A stretch of DNA of 64,000 nucleotides, taken from positions 128,713 to 192,712 of the forward strand of contig NZ_DAMBQF010000003.1 of the NCBI RefSeq assembly GCF_032062245.1. Direction: 5' to 3'. The position numbers and the translations under genes are program-made. How positions within the stretch are numbered: the first letter of the stretch is position 1; each line of letters opens with the position of its first letter. The notes below the pieces were generated by a model. It did not search any database, was not told the DNA's origin, and saw only the letters and a list, made by a program, of their open reading frames with translations. The stretch comes from Soonwooa sp032062245 (lineage in GTDB: Bacteria; Bacteroidota; Bacteroidia; Flavobacteriales; Weeksellaceae). Positions 35,868 through 43,941 of the stretch are shown here, piece by piece.

Positions 35868-36000
35868 GGGAGATTGGCTGGACTCGAACCTGCGACACAC
35901 GGATTAATAATCGAAGTAACTTTACTATCACACCTATTTGAAAAGGTTCAAACTTAATAAAGCGTTTTACGTTGCTCTACCAACTGAACTACAATCTCCT
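35868..36000 (-). ncRNA. tRNA-like RNA, probable bacterial Y RNA (YrlA type)
   Basis: On the minus strand an 8-bp acceptor-like stem (GGAGATTG with CAATCTCC) encloses T8-A9, a D-arm GTTC-AGTTGGTA-GAGC, and a T-arm GCAGG-TTCGAGT-CCAGC. These resemble a tRNA(Asn). The anticodon arm is replaced by about 57 extra bases, giving roughly 131 nt instead of 76, and the T-stem has a central A-A mismatch. A working tRNA is therefore unlikely. Y RNAs with tRNA-like domains are encoded near Ro60 genes in many bacteria, and this lies just upstream of one on the same strand. Confidence 0.75.
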
Positions 36001-36012
36001 TGTTTGATGATG

Positions 36013-36020
36013 CAAAGTAA
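36013..36020 (-). promoter_or_regulatory. Candidate promoter of the Y RNA-Ro60 unit
   Basis: TTACTTTG on the minus strand matches TAnnTTTG except for one base. A TTG lies upstream but at a short spacing. Transcription would begin close to the acceptor stem. Confidence 0.4.
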
Positions 36021-36120
36021 TTGCCTTAGTGCGCAATCTATTTGCGTAGTAAAAAATATTTTAAAATATTTCAAAATGATTCTAATTTATTGTTGAGGTT
36101 AAAATTTTTGGGTGTCATTA

Positions 36121-36336
36121 ATTCGACCTCGGAAATGGAAGCGTCAAGAAATTTTGAAGAATTTCCGTAAAAAAATCTCCACGGTTTGAAGGGGGGAAAT
36201 TTATCTTGATATGTCAAATCTTTTCTTCTGCCCGAGTTTTGGAGATTTTAGGAAAATATTCAGAATTTTAGCGGGAATTTCCAAGTCTTGAATTTTTAGT
36301 TCTTTTGTTTCAAGACAAAAGAATAAGGACTAAAAA
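36121..36336. repeat. Structured intergenic element with nested inverted repeats
   Basis: AAAATCTCCA (36172-36181) pairs with TGGAGATTTT (36240-36249). Further on, GTCTTGAA/TTCAAGAC and CTTTTGT/ACAAAAG inverted repeats are nested at 36285-36335, enclosed by TTTTTAGT/ACTAAAAA. No reading frame. Similar AGTCTTGAA...TTTCAAGACAAAAG sequences are recalled from other Chryseobacterium intergenic regions, so this could be a dispersed REP-like element; that part is from memory, not checked. Confidence 0.5.
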
Positions 36337-36423
36337 CATTTAATCAATATATAATTCTAACCATGGAAACTATCATCAGATTTTAGAAATAGGAGTTATA
36401 GACTATATTAATTTCTTTTATCG

Positions 36424-36431
36424 TATCTTTG
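36424..36431 (+). promoter_or_regulatory. Promoter -7 box of the cold-shock-domain gene
   Basis: TATCTTTG fits TAnnTTTG and predicts a leader of about 230 bases before the ATG at 36670. Confidence 0.7.
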
Positions 36432-36437
36432 TACCGC

Positions 36438-36669
36438 ATTAGTAAAGAAAGCACTTGTTTTTCGTAAACTTAGAAGAGTTTATTATATTCATTACTTTCA
36501 GTTTTTCGCTGCTTTCACCAGCAACTTAAATACAAACTACGACAAACAGAAGAGAAATCTCTCGGGATTCTCAAAAAATGAAGAGGTCAATTAAAGTAGG
36601 TTTTTACCGAAAATTGAACTCAATATAACGTGTAATTTAGTAACAATAAAATAAAATTTAAAAATATTT
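36438..36669 (+). promoter_or_regulatory. Long 5' leader of the cold-shock-domain gene
   Basis: About 230 transcribed bases without a gene. Long structured leaders on cold-shock mRNAs act as thermosensors in Escherichia coli cspA; the same is only inferred here. Confidence 0.45.
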
Positions 36670-37104
36670 ATGGCAGATTCTTTCTCAAAAAAAGAAAACT
36701 TTAAAAAGAAACAACAGAAACAAAAAGAAAAAGCGGCACGCCGTGAAGAGCGCAAATCTGATAACAACAAAGGTAAAGCGCTTGACGAAATGTTTATGTA
36801 CGTGGACGAGTTTGGTCAATTGACAAGCACGCCACCAGACCAACGTGAAAAAATTGAAATTGACCTAGACGATATTCAGTTAGGTGCAGCTCCAATTGAG
36901 GTGGACGATACAGAAATCACAGGAATTATTACATTCTTGAGTGATAAAGGCTATGGTTTTATCACAGAAAATGGATCGAAAGAAAACATCTTTTTCCACA
37001 TCAACAACTCGGAAGAAGAATTGAAAAAAGGTCACAAAGTAACTTACGAGAAAGAAAAATCTCCAAAAGGTTTTTCAGCAGTCAATATTAAAATAGTGAA
37101 GTAA
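36670..37104 (+). CDS. Cold-shock-domain protein with basic N-terminal extension
   Basis: A 144-residue protein. The C-terminal 65 residues are a cold-shock domain with the RNA-binding surface ITFLSDKGYGFITEN and ENIFFHINN. The first 80 residues are a Lys/Arg/Gln-rich tail (KKENFKKKQQKQKEKAARREERK) and an acidic linker. Cold-shock-domain proteins bind single-stranded RNA and melt structures. It differs from typical 70-residue Csp proteins by the extension, as in several flavobacterial homologs. Confidence 0.9.
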   Translation: MADSFSKKENFKKKQQKQKEKAARREERKSDNNKGKALDEMFMYVDEFGQLTSTPPDQREKIEIDLDDIQLGAAPIEVDDTEITGIITFLSDKGYGFITENGSKENIFFHINNSEEELKKGHKVTYEKEKSPKGFSAVNIKIVK

Positions 37105-37126
37105 TCTTTACTTCTCTATAATATCT

Positions 37127-37153
37127 AAGCTTGTTTCGAAAAGAGACAAGCTT
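37127..37153 (+). terminator. Intrinsic terminator of the cold-shock gene
   Basis: AAGCTTGTTTC (37127-37137) pairs with GAGACAAGCTT (37143-37153), then T-run; one G-T pair. Confidence 0.88.
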
Positions 37154-37200
37154 TTTTTGTACTCGGAAATTTATTGCGCATTGATGTTGCGTAGATATTT

Positions 37201-37208
37201 TAATTTTG
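37201..37208 (+). promoter_or_regulatory. Promoter -7 box of the small membrane protein gene
   Basis: TAATTTTG fits TAnnTTTG. It overlaps the longer frame's alternative start (37206), so the ATG at 37239 is used. Confidence 0.6.
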
Positions 37209-37238
37209 TATTTTTATAATGTTAAGTATAAATTTTCC

Positions 37239-37721
37239 ATGACATTTTATCTTTTCATTGTTTTAATTCTAATAGTATTAAGTGTTTTTTTCTTTCATGA
37301 AAGGTCAAAAGCTTTTCATAATTCCATTGAAGTTATAAACGAGCTATCAAGAACTCAGGAACTGAAGAAAATTATTGGTACTCAATGCACGACTCTTGTT
37401 TTTGGAAGTAGAAATACGAATTACCTTTTTAATAGAGCCGATTTATATATTTTTGATGGTGCTTTTTTAATTTGCGGCTACTACAAGCTCTTTAATTTGA
37501 AAATTTGTAAAACAGTCTTTGTTGTTTCTAAGAATAAAATAGAACATAAAAAGTTATTTCCTAAAGCAGAATTTCCAATAGTAAGAACAATCCATAATTA
37601 TATTGATCGAGATCTACTTATCAAATTAAGCGATGAGAATTTTCCCTCAATGACTTTGGAAATAAGATTTAAGGGACTTACAAAAGAACAAAAAGAACTA
37701 CTTAATATCTCCAACCACTAA
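37239..37721 (+). CDS. Hypothetical membrane-anchored protein
   Basis: A 160-residue protein with one N-terminal membrane helix (TFYLFIVLILIVLSVFFF) and a cytoplasmic domain of predicted strands and helices (LVFGSRNTNYLFNRADLYIFD, MTLEIRFKGLTKEQKELL). I do not recognise a family. The gene ends 10 bases before the WYL-domain regulator, so the two are likely co-transcribed. Confidence 0.6.
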   Translation: MTFYLFIVLILIVLSVFFFHERSKAFHNSIEVINELSRTQELKKIIGTQCTTLVFGSRNTNYLFNRADLYIFDGAFLICGYYKLFNLKICKTVFVVSKNKIEHKKLFPKAEFPIVRTIHNYIDRDLLIKLSDENFPSMTLEIRFKGLTKEQKELLNISNH

Positions 37722-37731
37722 TACTAATTAA

Positions 37732-38760
37732 ATGTCTTCTAATAAAAACGCCTTAATTCGGTACAAAACCCTCGATAAATGCTTGAAGAATATGTATAAA
37801 AAGTATTCGCTTGACGATTTAATCGATGAGTGTTCCGAAGCTTTGTTCGAGTTTGAAGGCAAAGAATCTTTTGTTAGCAAACGAACTATACAAATGGATT
37901 TGCAGAATATGCGCAGCGAAAAATTTGGTTATGAAGCGCCTATCGAAGTTTACGAGCGAAAATACTATCGTTATAGCGACCCAGAATACAGTATTCATAA
38001 TATTTCGGTTACAGAAAGCGATTTGAAAGCAATGACTGACGCTGTTCAAATTTTGAAGCAGTTTAAAGATTTTTCGATGTTCAAGGAAATGAATGGGATA
38101 ATCCAGAAATTGGAAGATTCTATACAAGTTACGCAACAAAAATCGATTATTCATCTTGATAAAAATGAGCGCTTAAAAGGTTTAGAGTATATTGATGTTT
38201 TGTATCAAGCGATTCTCAATAAGCAAGTTATACGAATTTTGTATCAAAGTTTTACAGCTCGAGAAGTGCAAAAAATGACTGTTCATCCACAATTGTTGAA
38301 AGAATATAACAATCGTTGGTTTTTGATTTGTCTGCACAAAGGGAAGCTTTACAATTTGGCTTTGGACAGAATGCAGGAAATTGCGGTCGATGAAAACTCA
38401 ACTTACATCGATTACAATTTGGATGCTGATCGTTATTTTGGAGAAGTCATTGGGGCAACAGTTTCCGAAACGCAGAGTCCACGAAATGTAGATTTTTTTG
38501 TTTCCAAAAAACAGGCGCCTTATGTCAAAACAAAGCCTTTCCATCACAGTCAACAGATTTTGAATGAAGATGAAAACGGAACAACTTTTAGAATCTGTGT
38601 TCAGCTTAATTTTGAGCTAGAAAGAATGATCCTCGGGATGGGAGAGTTCTTAACCGTTCTAAAACCGTTGAAATTGCGTGAAAGAATGGAAAAAACTTTA
38701 AGACTTGCAGCAAAAAACTACACATTTTATAATAAAACTAACAATGCTGAGAATCCTTAA
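37732..38760 (+). CDS. WYL-domain transcriptional regulator
   Basis: A 342-residue protein with an N-terminal winged-helix segment (RYKTLDKCLKNMYKKYSLDDLIDECSE, residues about 10-80) and a WYL domain (VHPQLLKEYNNRWFLICLHKGKLYNLALDRM, about 170-260) that binds nucleotides or single-stranded nucleic acid in known members. A C-terminal extension (WCX-like) follows. WYL regulators often control DNA-damage or defence genes, but no such target is obvious here. Full length, intact. Confidence 0.88.
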   Translation: MSSNKNALIRYKTLDKCLKNMYKKYSLDDLIDECSEALFEFEGKESFVSKRTIQMDLQNMRSEKFGYEAPIEVYERKYYRYSDPEYSIHNISVTESDLKAMTDAVQILKQFKDFSMFKEMNGIIQKLEDSIQVTQQKSIIHLDKNERLKGLEYIDVLYQAILNKQVIRILYQSFTAREVQKMTVHPQLLKEYNNRWFLICLHKGKLYNLALDRMQEIAVDENSTYIDYNLDADRYFGEVIGATVSETQSPRNVDFFVSKKQAPYVKTKPFHHSQQILNEDENGTTFRICVQLNFELERMILGMGEFLTVLKPLKLRERMEKTLRLAAKNYTFYNKTNNAENP

Positions 38761-38797
38761 TTTACAAGAAAATATATCAAATTTCTAGTTGTAAATT
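38759..38797. terminator. Hairpin between the convergent WYL and AsmA-like genes
   Basis: AATTTACAA (38759-38767) pairs with TTGTAAATT (38789-38797), AT-rich, with a GAAA/TTTC extension; a weak terminator. Confidence 0.5.
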
Positions 38798-41280
38798 TAA
38801 ATTTTCTCTGAGATTAAAGTTTTCTTTAATCCTTCCATAATACCTTTCCACAGCATGTTGAAGAACGAACGATCGGCATCTCTTTCTTTTTGGATTTGTA
38901 CATTTTTACCACCTCCCTTTGCGTCGCTTTTCACTAGAATATTGACAGCTTTGCTCAAGAATTTGCGTTTTTCTCCTTTTTTGTTGAGGAAGTTAACTTT
39001 AATATTGTGATGATTTAGGAAGAAATCACCTTTAATGACATTTTTGTTTCCGAAATAATTGAATTTCAAATAATTGATTTCACCGTCCAAAGTTAGATTA
39101 AGATAAGGTCTAACAAAAAGATTGACTTCGTTGGCAGAAAGATCTTCAATTTTCCCATTGATCTTAAAATTGTCCATTTTATTTAACACATCAAAAGTCC
39201 AATTAACCTTTGTAGGAGCAGTCCCAAAAAACTTAAAACCTGCATCAACAGCCACGACACTTGACGTACCTTTTACTTTTCCGTTCCCAACATTTTTGAT
39301 AGTAGCATTAAAAGCATCCATGAATAATTTGCCAGGTTTGTTATTATTAACCGCATCTTCTTCGTAAGAAATATAAGAATTACGAAGCTCAACATTGTTA
39401 ACAAACAAAGGCACCTTAATATTTCTCAGCTTTTCATTAAACATTGTTCTGGCAGTTTTGTCTTCTGGTGGCGCCAAATCATGAAAAATACTACATTTAA
39501 CACCATCTAGTACAACTTTGTTTAAAAGAATCTGGTCATGATTTTCGAATAGTGACACGCGATCAAAAATCTGAATGCTATTTGCTGTAACATCGTATAA
39601 GTCTTCTTGTTTCGAAATAATCCTAGAAAACTCTTTACGATTATATTTAGATTTAAATGCTAGATTTTTGATGCTACTAATTTTATCACTATTTTCAAGA
39701 TTTTTAATGCGCAGCGTATAATATTTACCAGCATCGACAAAGATTTCTCCCGTTTTGATATTATGATTAGCAATCGTAAATGCGGTCTTGGATTTTAAAG
39801 TGGTTTCATTGATTTTAAAATTATTGAAAATCGCATTAATACTTGCAACTGTAGCTTTCTGCTGCCCACTACTTGTTAGTTGTTGAAAGTTGGCATTATT
39901 CAGTTTTATAGCTCCAATATTTAAGTTTAAATCTGAATTTTTTCGGTCTGGTTTTTTTGCAGCTTTATGGGTTTTAGAAATCATGGCAACTCTTGCATCA
40001 TCAACCGTCATTGCATTCAAATTTAAATTAATTTTTTGACCCTCAAATTTTGGCTTAATATTCTGAATATTGACTTTTTTAATAAAACCTGACCAAAGAT
40101 TTTGATTCAAATTTGTACCTAATTTCGCTAGCTGAATGCTGTCTACTGCAAGATTAGCATCTTTCGTGAAAACATGACCAATACGCACTTCTTGGTTATT
40201 GTTTACTCGGAAATAGATTTTAGAAACATCAATATTATGCTGATCAAATTTGAAAGGGATTTTTTCTTTAACTGTGTTTTTATCAAATACAATTTTTGTA
40301 ATATTAATATTGAATTTATCAGCAGAAGCGCTCTTCGTTTTATCGGATTTTTGCACCAATAATTTCCCGTTTTTGAGATTGATATCCTTTAACGCAATTT
40401 TGAGATTCATTTCTTTAGGATTGTCTTTTACAATCTTTTTGTTGGTCGAAGTTATCGTCAAATTTGGCTCGTCAATTAAAGTGCTTTCAGCGATTAGCGA
40501 GTCACGGTTAATGTTGAGATTAGACGCTGTAAAATTTTTAGCTTTAAAATCGAAAACACTTTTCGCATTGTAGTCTGATGGCAATTGCGTTGGGTTAAGA
40601 TGCAGATTTTGGATGGCTATTTCCTTATCAAATGTGTTAACTTTATCAGCCAGAATTTGATAATAATCGTTAACTGTGACAATAAGATTTTCTGTATGAA
40701 TGCTCAATTTTTTAAAACCAATCGGCAGACGCGTATTGTCATCATTATTGAGATCAATATCTTGAAGATCAACATTAATTTTGTTACCATTAAAAACCGA
40801 TTTACCTTCATGATTGACAGCTTTTAGCTCACCATTTTCGATTAGCAATTCGCTGAGGAAAATGTCTGGTTTTTCGTTATTTTTTGCAGCATCTTTTTTC
40901 TTTTTTGCAAACCGAATATCCAAGTTTGGGTTTTTAATTTTAACAAGTTTCGCTTTATAAGTTTTAGAAAACAGCGCTTTGAAAACACCAAAATCAGCAA
41001 CCTGTAATTCGCCAATTGTTCCAGATAATTGTGTAACGGCGGTATCTTTAGGATTTTTAGTTTTTATTTTAACATCGTTAATAAGGAGATTTCCCGAAAT
41101 TAAATCAAAATTAAATTGAGCCATATCAACATGATAAGGTGTTTTTTCGTTGACTAAATCCGGAAGTTTGCTTTTCAGATAAATGTTGAGCAGAAAAGGA
41201 AAAGCTACCAAAAGTAACAATAGAACAGAAATACTTGTTACAATTATTTTCTTTCTTTTTGATGTCTTTTTAGTTTCCAT
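38797..41280 (-). CDS. AsmA-like/DUF748-type inner-membrane-anchored protein
   Basis: An 827-residue protein with an N-terminal membrane helix (IIVTSISVLLLLLVAFPFLLNIYL). A long periplasmic part follows, built of repeated strand-rich segments of the form LxIxxIxLxNxxxxxxxxN, typical of AsmA/TamB/DUF748 bridge proteins. Such proteins are thought to carry phospholipids between membranes. Its C terminus (NMLWKGIMEGLKKTLI) is an amphipathic helix as in other members. Function inferred from fold pattern only. Confidence 0.8.
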   Translation of the reverse strand: METKKTSKRKKIIVTSISVLLLLLVAFPFLLNIYLKSKLPDLVNEKTPYHVDMAQFNFDLISGNLLINDVKIKTKNPKDTAVTQLSGTIGELQVADFGVFKALFSKTYKAKLVKIKNPNLDIRFAKKKKDAAKNNEKPDIFLSELLIENGELKAVNHEGKSVFNGNKINVDLQDIDLNNDDNTRLPIGFKKLSIHTENLIVTVNDYYQILADKVNTFDKEIAIQNLHLNPTQLPSDYNAKSVFDFKAKNFTASNLNINRDSLIAESTLIDEPNLTITSTNKKIVKDNPKEMNLKIALKDINLKNGKLLVQKSDKTKSASADKFNINITKIVFDKNTVKEKIPFKFDQHNIDVSKIYFRVNNNQEVRIGHVFTKDANLAVDSIQLAKLGTNLNQNLWSGFIKKVNIQNIKPKFEGQKINLNLNAMTVDDARVAMISKTHKAAKKPDRKNSDLNLNIGAIKLNNANFQQLTSSGQQKATVASINAIFNNFKINETTLKSKTAFTIANHNIKTGEIFVDAGKYYTLRIKNLENSDKISSIKNLAFKSKYNRKEFSRIISKQEDLYDVTANSIQIFDRVSLFENHDQILLNKVVLDGVKCSIFHDLAPPEDKTARTMFNEKLRNIKVPLFVNNVELRNSYISYEEDAVNNNKPGKLFMDAFNATIKNVGNGKVKGTSSVVAVDAGFKFFGTAPTKVNWTFDVLNKMDNFKINGKIEDLSANEVNLFVRPYLNLTLDGEINYLKFNYFGNKNVIKGDFFLNHHNIKVNFLNKKGEKRKFLSKAVNILVKSDAKGGGKNVQIQKERDADRSFFNMLWKGIMEGLKKTLISEKI

Positions 41281-41305
41281 CTATTGCGTTTTTGTTCAAA
41301 GATAA

Positions 41306-41740
41306 TTAAAATTCAAAAGCTTCAAATCGATATTGTCCATCCAGATATTTTGCATAAATGTGATGTAAGCCGTTGGACAAGATGATTTCTGGTGCTTGGA
41401 TAACAGAATTGTACCGTGCAATTTGCTCAAATTGCTTTTCGGTCAAGTTGATATTTGGCGCTTTCAATTCCACTAAAATTTGTGCTTTTGTACGATGCGT
41501 AATCAGCATATCTAGGCGCTTGGTCGTAGAATTGAGTTCCAATTTTTGTTCCAAAATAAGAGATGACGCATTTTTCTTCTTAATTTTCAGAAAATAAGCA
41601 ACCCAATGTTGTCGCACCCATTCTTCCGGCGTCAATACCAACCACATCTTACGCACCGAATCATAAATAAATAATGTATCTTTGTCTTGCTTGATTTTCA
41701 AGTCAAATTCGGTATTGAAGTTTAGTTTAGGTAGTTGCAT
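41306..41740 (-). CDS. HsdR N-terminal-domain-like nuclease-fold protein
   Basis: A 144-residue protein made of a single PD-(D/E)XK-type domain related to the N terminus of type I restriction subunit R. RLDMLITHRTKAQILVELKAPN has the D...E-x-K arrangement of that active site. There are no helicase or methyltransferase genes nearby, so it is not a restriction system. Such stand-alone domains occur near holA in Bacteroidetes and may process DNA, but no role is proven. It diverges from holA with only 8 bases between start codons. Confidence 0.8.
   Translation of the reverse strand: MQLPKLNFNTEFDLKIKQDKDTLFIYDSVRKMWLVLTPEEWVRQHWVAYFLKIKKKNASSLILEQKLELNSTTKRLDMLITHRTKAQILVELKAPNINLTEKQFEQIARYNSVIQAPEIILSNGLHHIYAKYLDGQYRFEAFEF
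41677..41684 (+). promoter_or_regulatory. Candidate holA -7 box inside the divergent gene
   Basis: TATCTTTG fits TAnnTTTG, 65 bases before the holA ATG. Confidence 0.55.
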
Positions 41741-41748
41741 AAAGTCTT

Positions 41749-42783
41749 ATGAAAGATATAGAAATTGTCCTCAAAAGTATTAAAAATAAAGAGTTTTTAC
41801 CAATATATTTCTTACATGGCGAAGAACCTTATTATATTGATGTAGCGACCAAACATTTCGAAAATGATGTTTTGGAAGAAGATGAAAAGGCTTTTAACCA
41901 AACCGTTGTCTACGGAAAAGACACTAATTATGGCGAGATTTTGTCCTTGGCAAGGCAATATCCGATGATGGGCGACAAGCAATTAATCATTGTTAAAGAA
42001 GCGCAAGATCTCAAATTGGAAGAGTCAGAATCCGACGCTTTTTTGGCTTATCTCAATGCGCCGGTTGAATCGACAATTCTCGTTTTTGCCCACAAACACA
42101 AGAAGCTGGACTCTCGTAAAAAAGTTAGTAAAGAACTGACAACAAAGAAATTTTTATTTTTAAGTGATAAAATAAAAGACTCACAATTAGCCACTTGGAT
42201 ACAATCCGAAATTGAAAGATTTGGTTACAAAGCGGCGCCCAATGTTAGTTTCCTTTTAGCTGAATATCTTGGTAGCGACCTTTCTCGTATTGCGAACGAG
42301 CTTAATAAACTTAAACTAGTTTTAAAAGAAGGTGATGTTCTCGATAACAAAATTGTTGAAGAACATATCGGGATTAGCAAAGACTACAACATCTTCGAAC
42401 TTCAAAAAGCTATAGCAACAAAAAATAAAGAACGTGCCTTTAAAATTGCTTATTATATGGGCAAAAATAAAAAGTCAAATCCCATCCAAATGTCGATTGG
42501 CGCTTTGTATAAATTCTTCTCGGATCTGGTGATGTACCATACTTTAATTGGGCAATCGCCATCGGTTATCGCAAAAGAAATTGGCGTAAATCCTTATGCT
42601 ATTCAGAATTTTGCAGAAGCAGCACGTTTTTATCCACTTAAATTAGCGACCAGAATTATCTCTGTCATTCGCGAAATGGATTTAAAATCAAAAGGTCTAG
42701 GCGTACGTCAAATGGAAGATGATGAAATCTATGTCGAAATGACTTTTAAAATTTTAAACATCGACCAAATCAAGATGAATTAA
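41749..42783 (+). CDS. holA: DNA polymerase III delta subunit
   Basis: The clamp-loader subunit that opens the sliding clamp at DNA replication. The 344-residue length fits. The N-terminal domain (IYFLHGEEPYYIDVATKHF) and clamp-binding region (LARQYPMMGDKQLIIVKEAQDL) are followed by an AAA-like middle and a C-terminal collar domain (LQKAIATKNKERAFKIAYYM). The gene starts 8 bases from the divergent HsdR_N-like gene, so its promoter (41677-41684) lies inside that gene. Confidence 0.93.
   Translation: MKDIEIVLKSIKNKEFLPIYFLHGEEPYYIDVATKHFENDVLEEDEKAFNQTVVYGKDTNYGEILSLARQYPMMGDKQLIIVKEAQDLKLEESESDAFLAYLNAPVESTILVFAHKHKKLDSRKKVSKELTTKKFLFLSDKIKDSQLATWIQSEIERFGYKAAPNVSFLLAEYLGSDLSRIANELNKLKLVLKEGDVLDNKIVEEHIGISKDYNIFELQKAIATKNKERAFKIAYYMGKNKKSNPIQMSIGALYKFFSDLVMYHTLIGQSPSVIAKEIGVNPYAIQNFAEAARFYPLKLATRIISVIREMDLKSKGLGVRQMEDDEIYVEMTFKILNIDQIKMN
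41772..41779 (-). promoter_or_regulatory. Candidate -7 box of the HsdR_N-like gene inside holA
   Basis: TACTTTTG on the minus strand fits TAnnTTTG, 32 bases before the start codon of the divergent gene. Confidence 0.5.
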
Positions 42784-42972
42784 TTTAACTATTTAATTAT
42801 AAAGACTTTAAGTTGTTTAAAACTTTTAAAAAATGGTTTAAAACAAAAAAGCTTCATAAATAGATAAGATTATATAAATATCAAAATCGAAAAAATTAAT
42901 TAGTCAAAATTAGCTTGAACTAAAATTAATTACGATTTTTGAAACTTTAATTTTAAAAGAGAGAAAAAAGAT

Positions 42973-43941
42973 ATGGAAAACATTTTAGATTGTGTTATCG
43001 TTGGGTCAGGACCTGCAGGTTACACAGCGGCAATTTACGCTGCAAGAGCTAACCTAAAACCAGAATTATTCACAGGACTTGAGCCAGGCGGACAGTTGAC
43101 AACGACGACAGAAGTCGAAAACTTCCCAGGTTATCCTGATGGCGTTACTGGTCCAGAAATGATGATGCAATTGCAAAAGCAAGCAGAACGATTTGAGACC
43201 AAAGTACATTACGAAATGATTTCGAAAGTAGACTTCGCTAAGGAAAGAGGTGGTGTACACAAGATTTCTACTGGAAGTCGCGATATCTTAGCAAAAACGG
43301 TAATCATCTCAACTGGTGCTGCTGCTAAATATCTTGGGCTTGATGATGAGAAAAAGTACGCTGGTGGCGGGGTTTCGGCTTGTGCAACTTGCGACGGATT
43401 TTTCTATAGAGGAAAAGATGTTATCGTTGTAGGTGCTGGTGACACGGCTGCTGAGGAAGCGACTTATCTATCTAAAATCTGTAATAAAGTGACAATGTTG
43501 GTTCGTAAAGATCATTTCCGTGCTTCAAAAGTAATGGTAGATCGTGTGATGTCAACACCAAATATTGAAGTTAAATTCAATCATGAATTAATTGCTATCG
43601 AAGGTGAAAATTCTATGGTAGAAAGAGCTGTAGCGATTAATAACCAAACACAAGAACAATCAAAAATTGATGTTCATGGTATTTTTATCGCGATTGGACA
43701 CAAACCAAATACAGATGTTTTCAAAGGACAAATTAACTTGGACGAGCATGGTTACATCATCACAGAAGGGAAATCTACTGTAACCAATTTGCCAGGCGTT
43801 TTTGCTGCGGGTGATGTACAAGATTCGCATTACAGACAAGCGATTACAGCGGCTGGTAGCGGTTGTATGGCGGCAATGGATGCAGAAAAATACATTGGCG
43901 AGTTAAGTGGCGAAAATCATACTTGGGTAGTGCAAGACTAA
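42973..43941 (+). CDS. trxB: Thioredoxin reductase
   Basis: NADPH-dependent flavoprotein that keeps thioredoxin reduced in the cytoplasm. The 322-residue protein has the FAD motif IVGSGPAGYTAAIYAAR, the redox disulfide CATC (C137, C140), and the second nucleotide motif VVGAGDTAAEEA for NADPH. The C-terminal GVFAAGDVQDSHYRQAITAAGSG is typical. The crcB start codon overlaps its stop by one base (TAATG), so they are translationally coupled. Confidence 0.97.
   Translation: MENILDCVIVGSGPAGYTAAIYAARANLKPELFTGLEPGGQLTTTTEVENFPGYPDGVTGPEMMMQLQKQAERFETKVHYEMISKVDFAKERGGVHKISTGSRDILAKTVIISTGAAAKYLGLDDEKKYAGGGVSACATCDGFFYRGKDVIVVGAGDTAAEEATYLSKICNKVTMLVRKDHFRASKVMVDRVMSTPNIEVKFNHELIAIEGENSMVERAVAINNQTQEQSKIDVHGIFIAIGHKPNTDVFKGQINLDEHGYIITEGKSTVTNLPGVFAAGDVQDSHYRQAITAAGSGCMAAMDAEKYIGELSGENHTWVVQD

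Noticed and set aside
35869..35999. Ordinary tRNA(Asn) gene with an intron
   Set aside because: The insert is not a group I intron in size, the T-stem has a mismatch, and the locus abuts a Ro60 gene, so a Y RNA fits better. A spliced tRNA is not excluded.
41306..41740. Part of a type I restriction system
   Set aside because: Only the HsdR N-terminal nuclease-like domain is present; no HsdM, HsdS or helicase neighbours.
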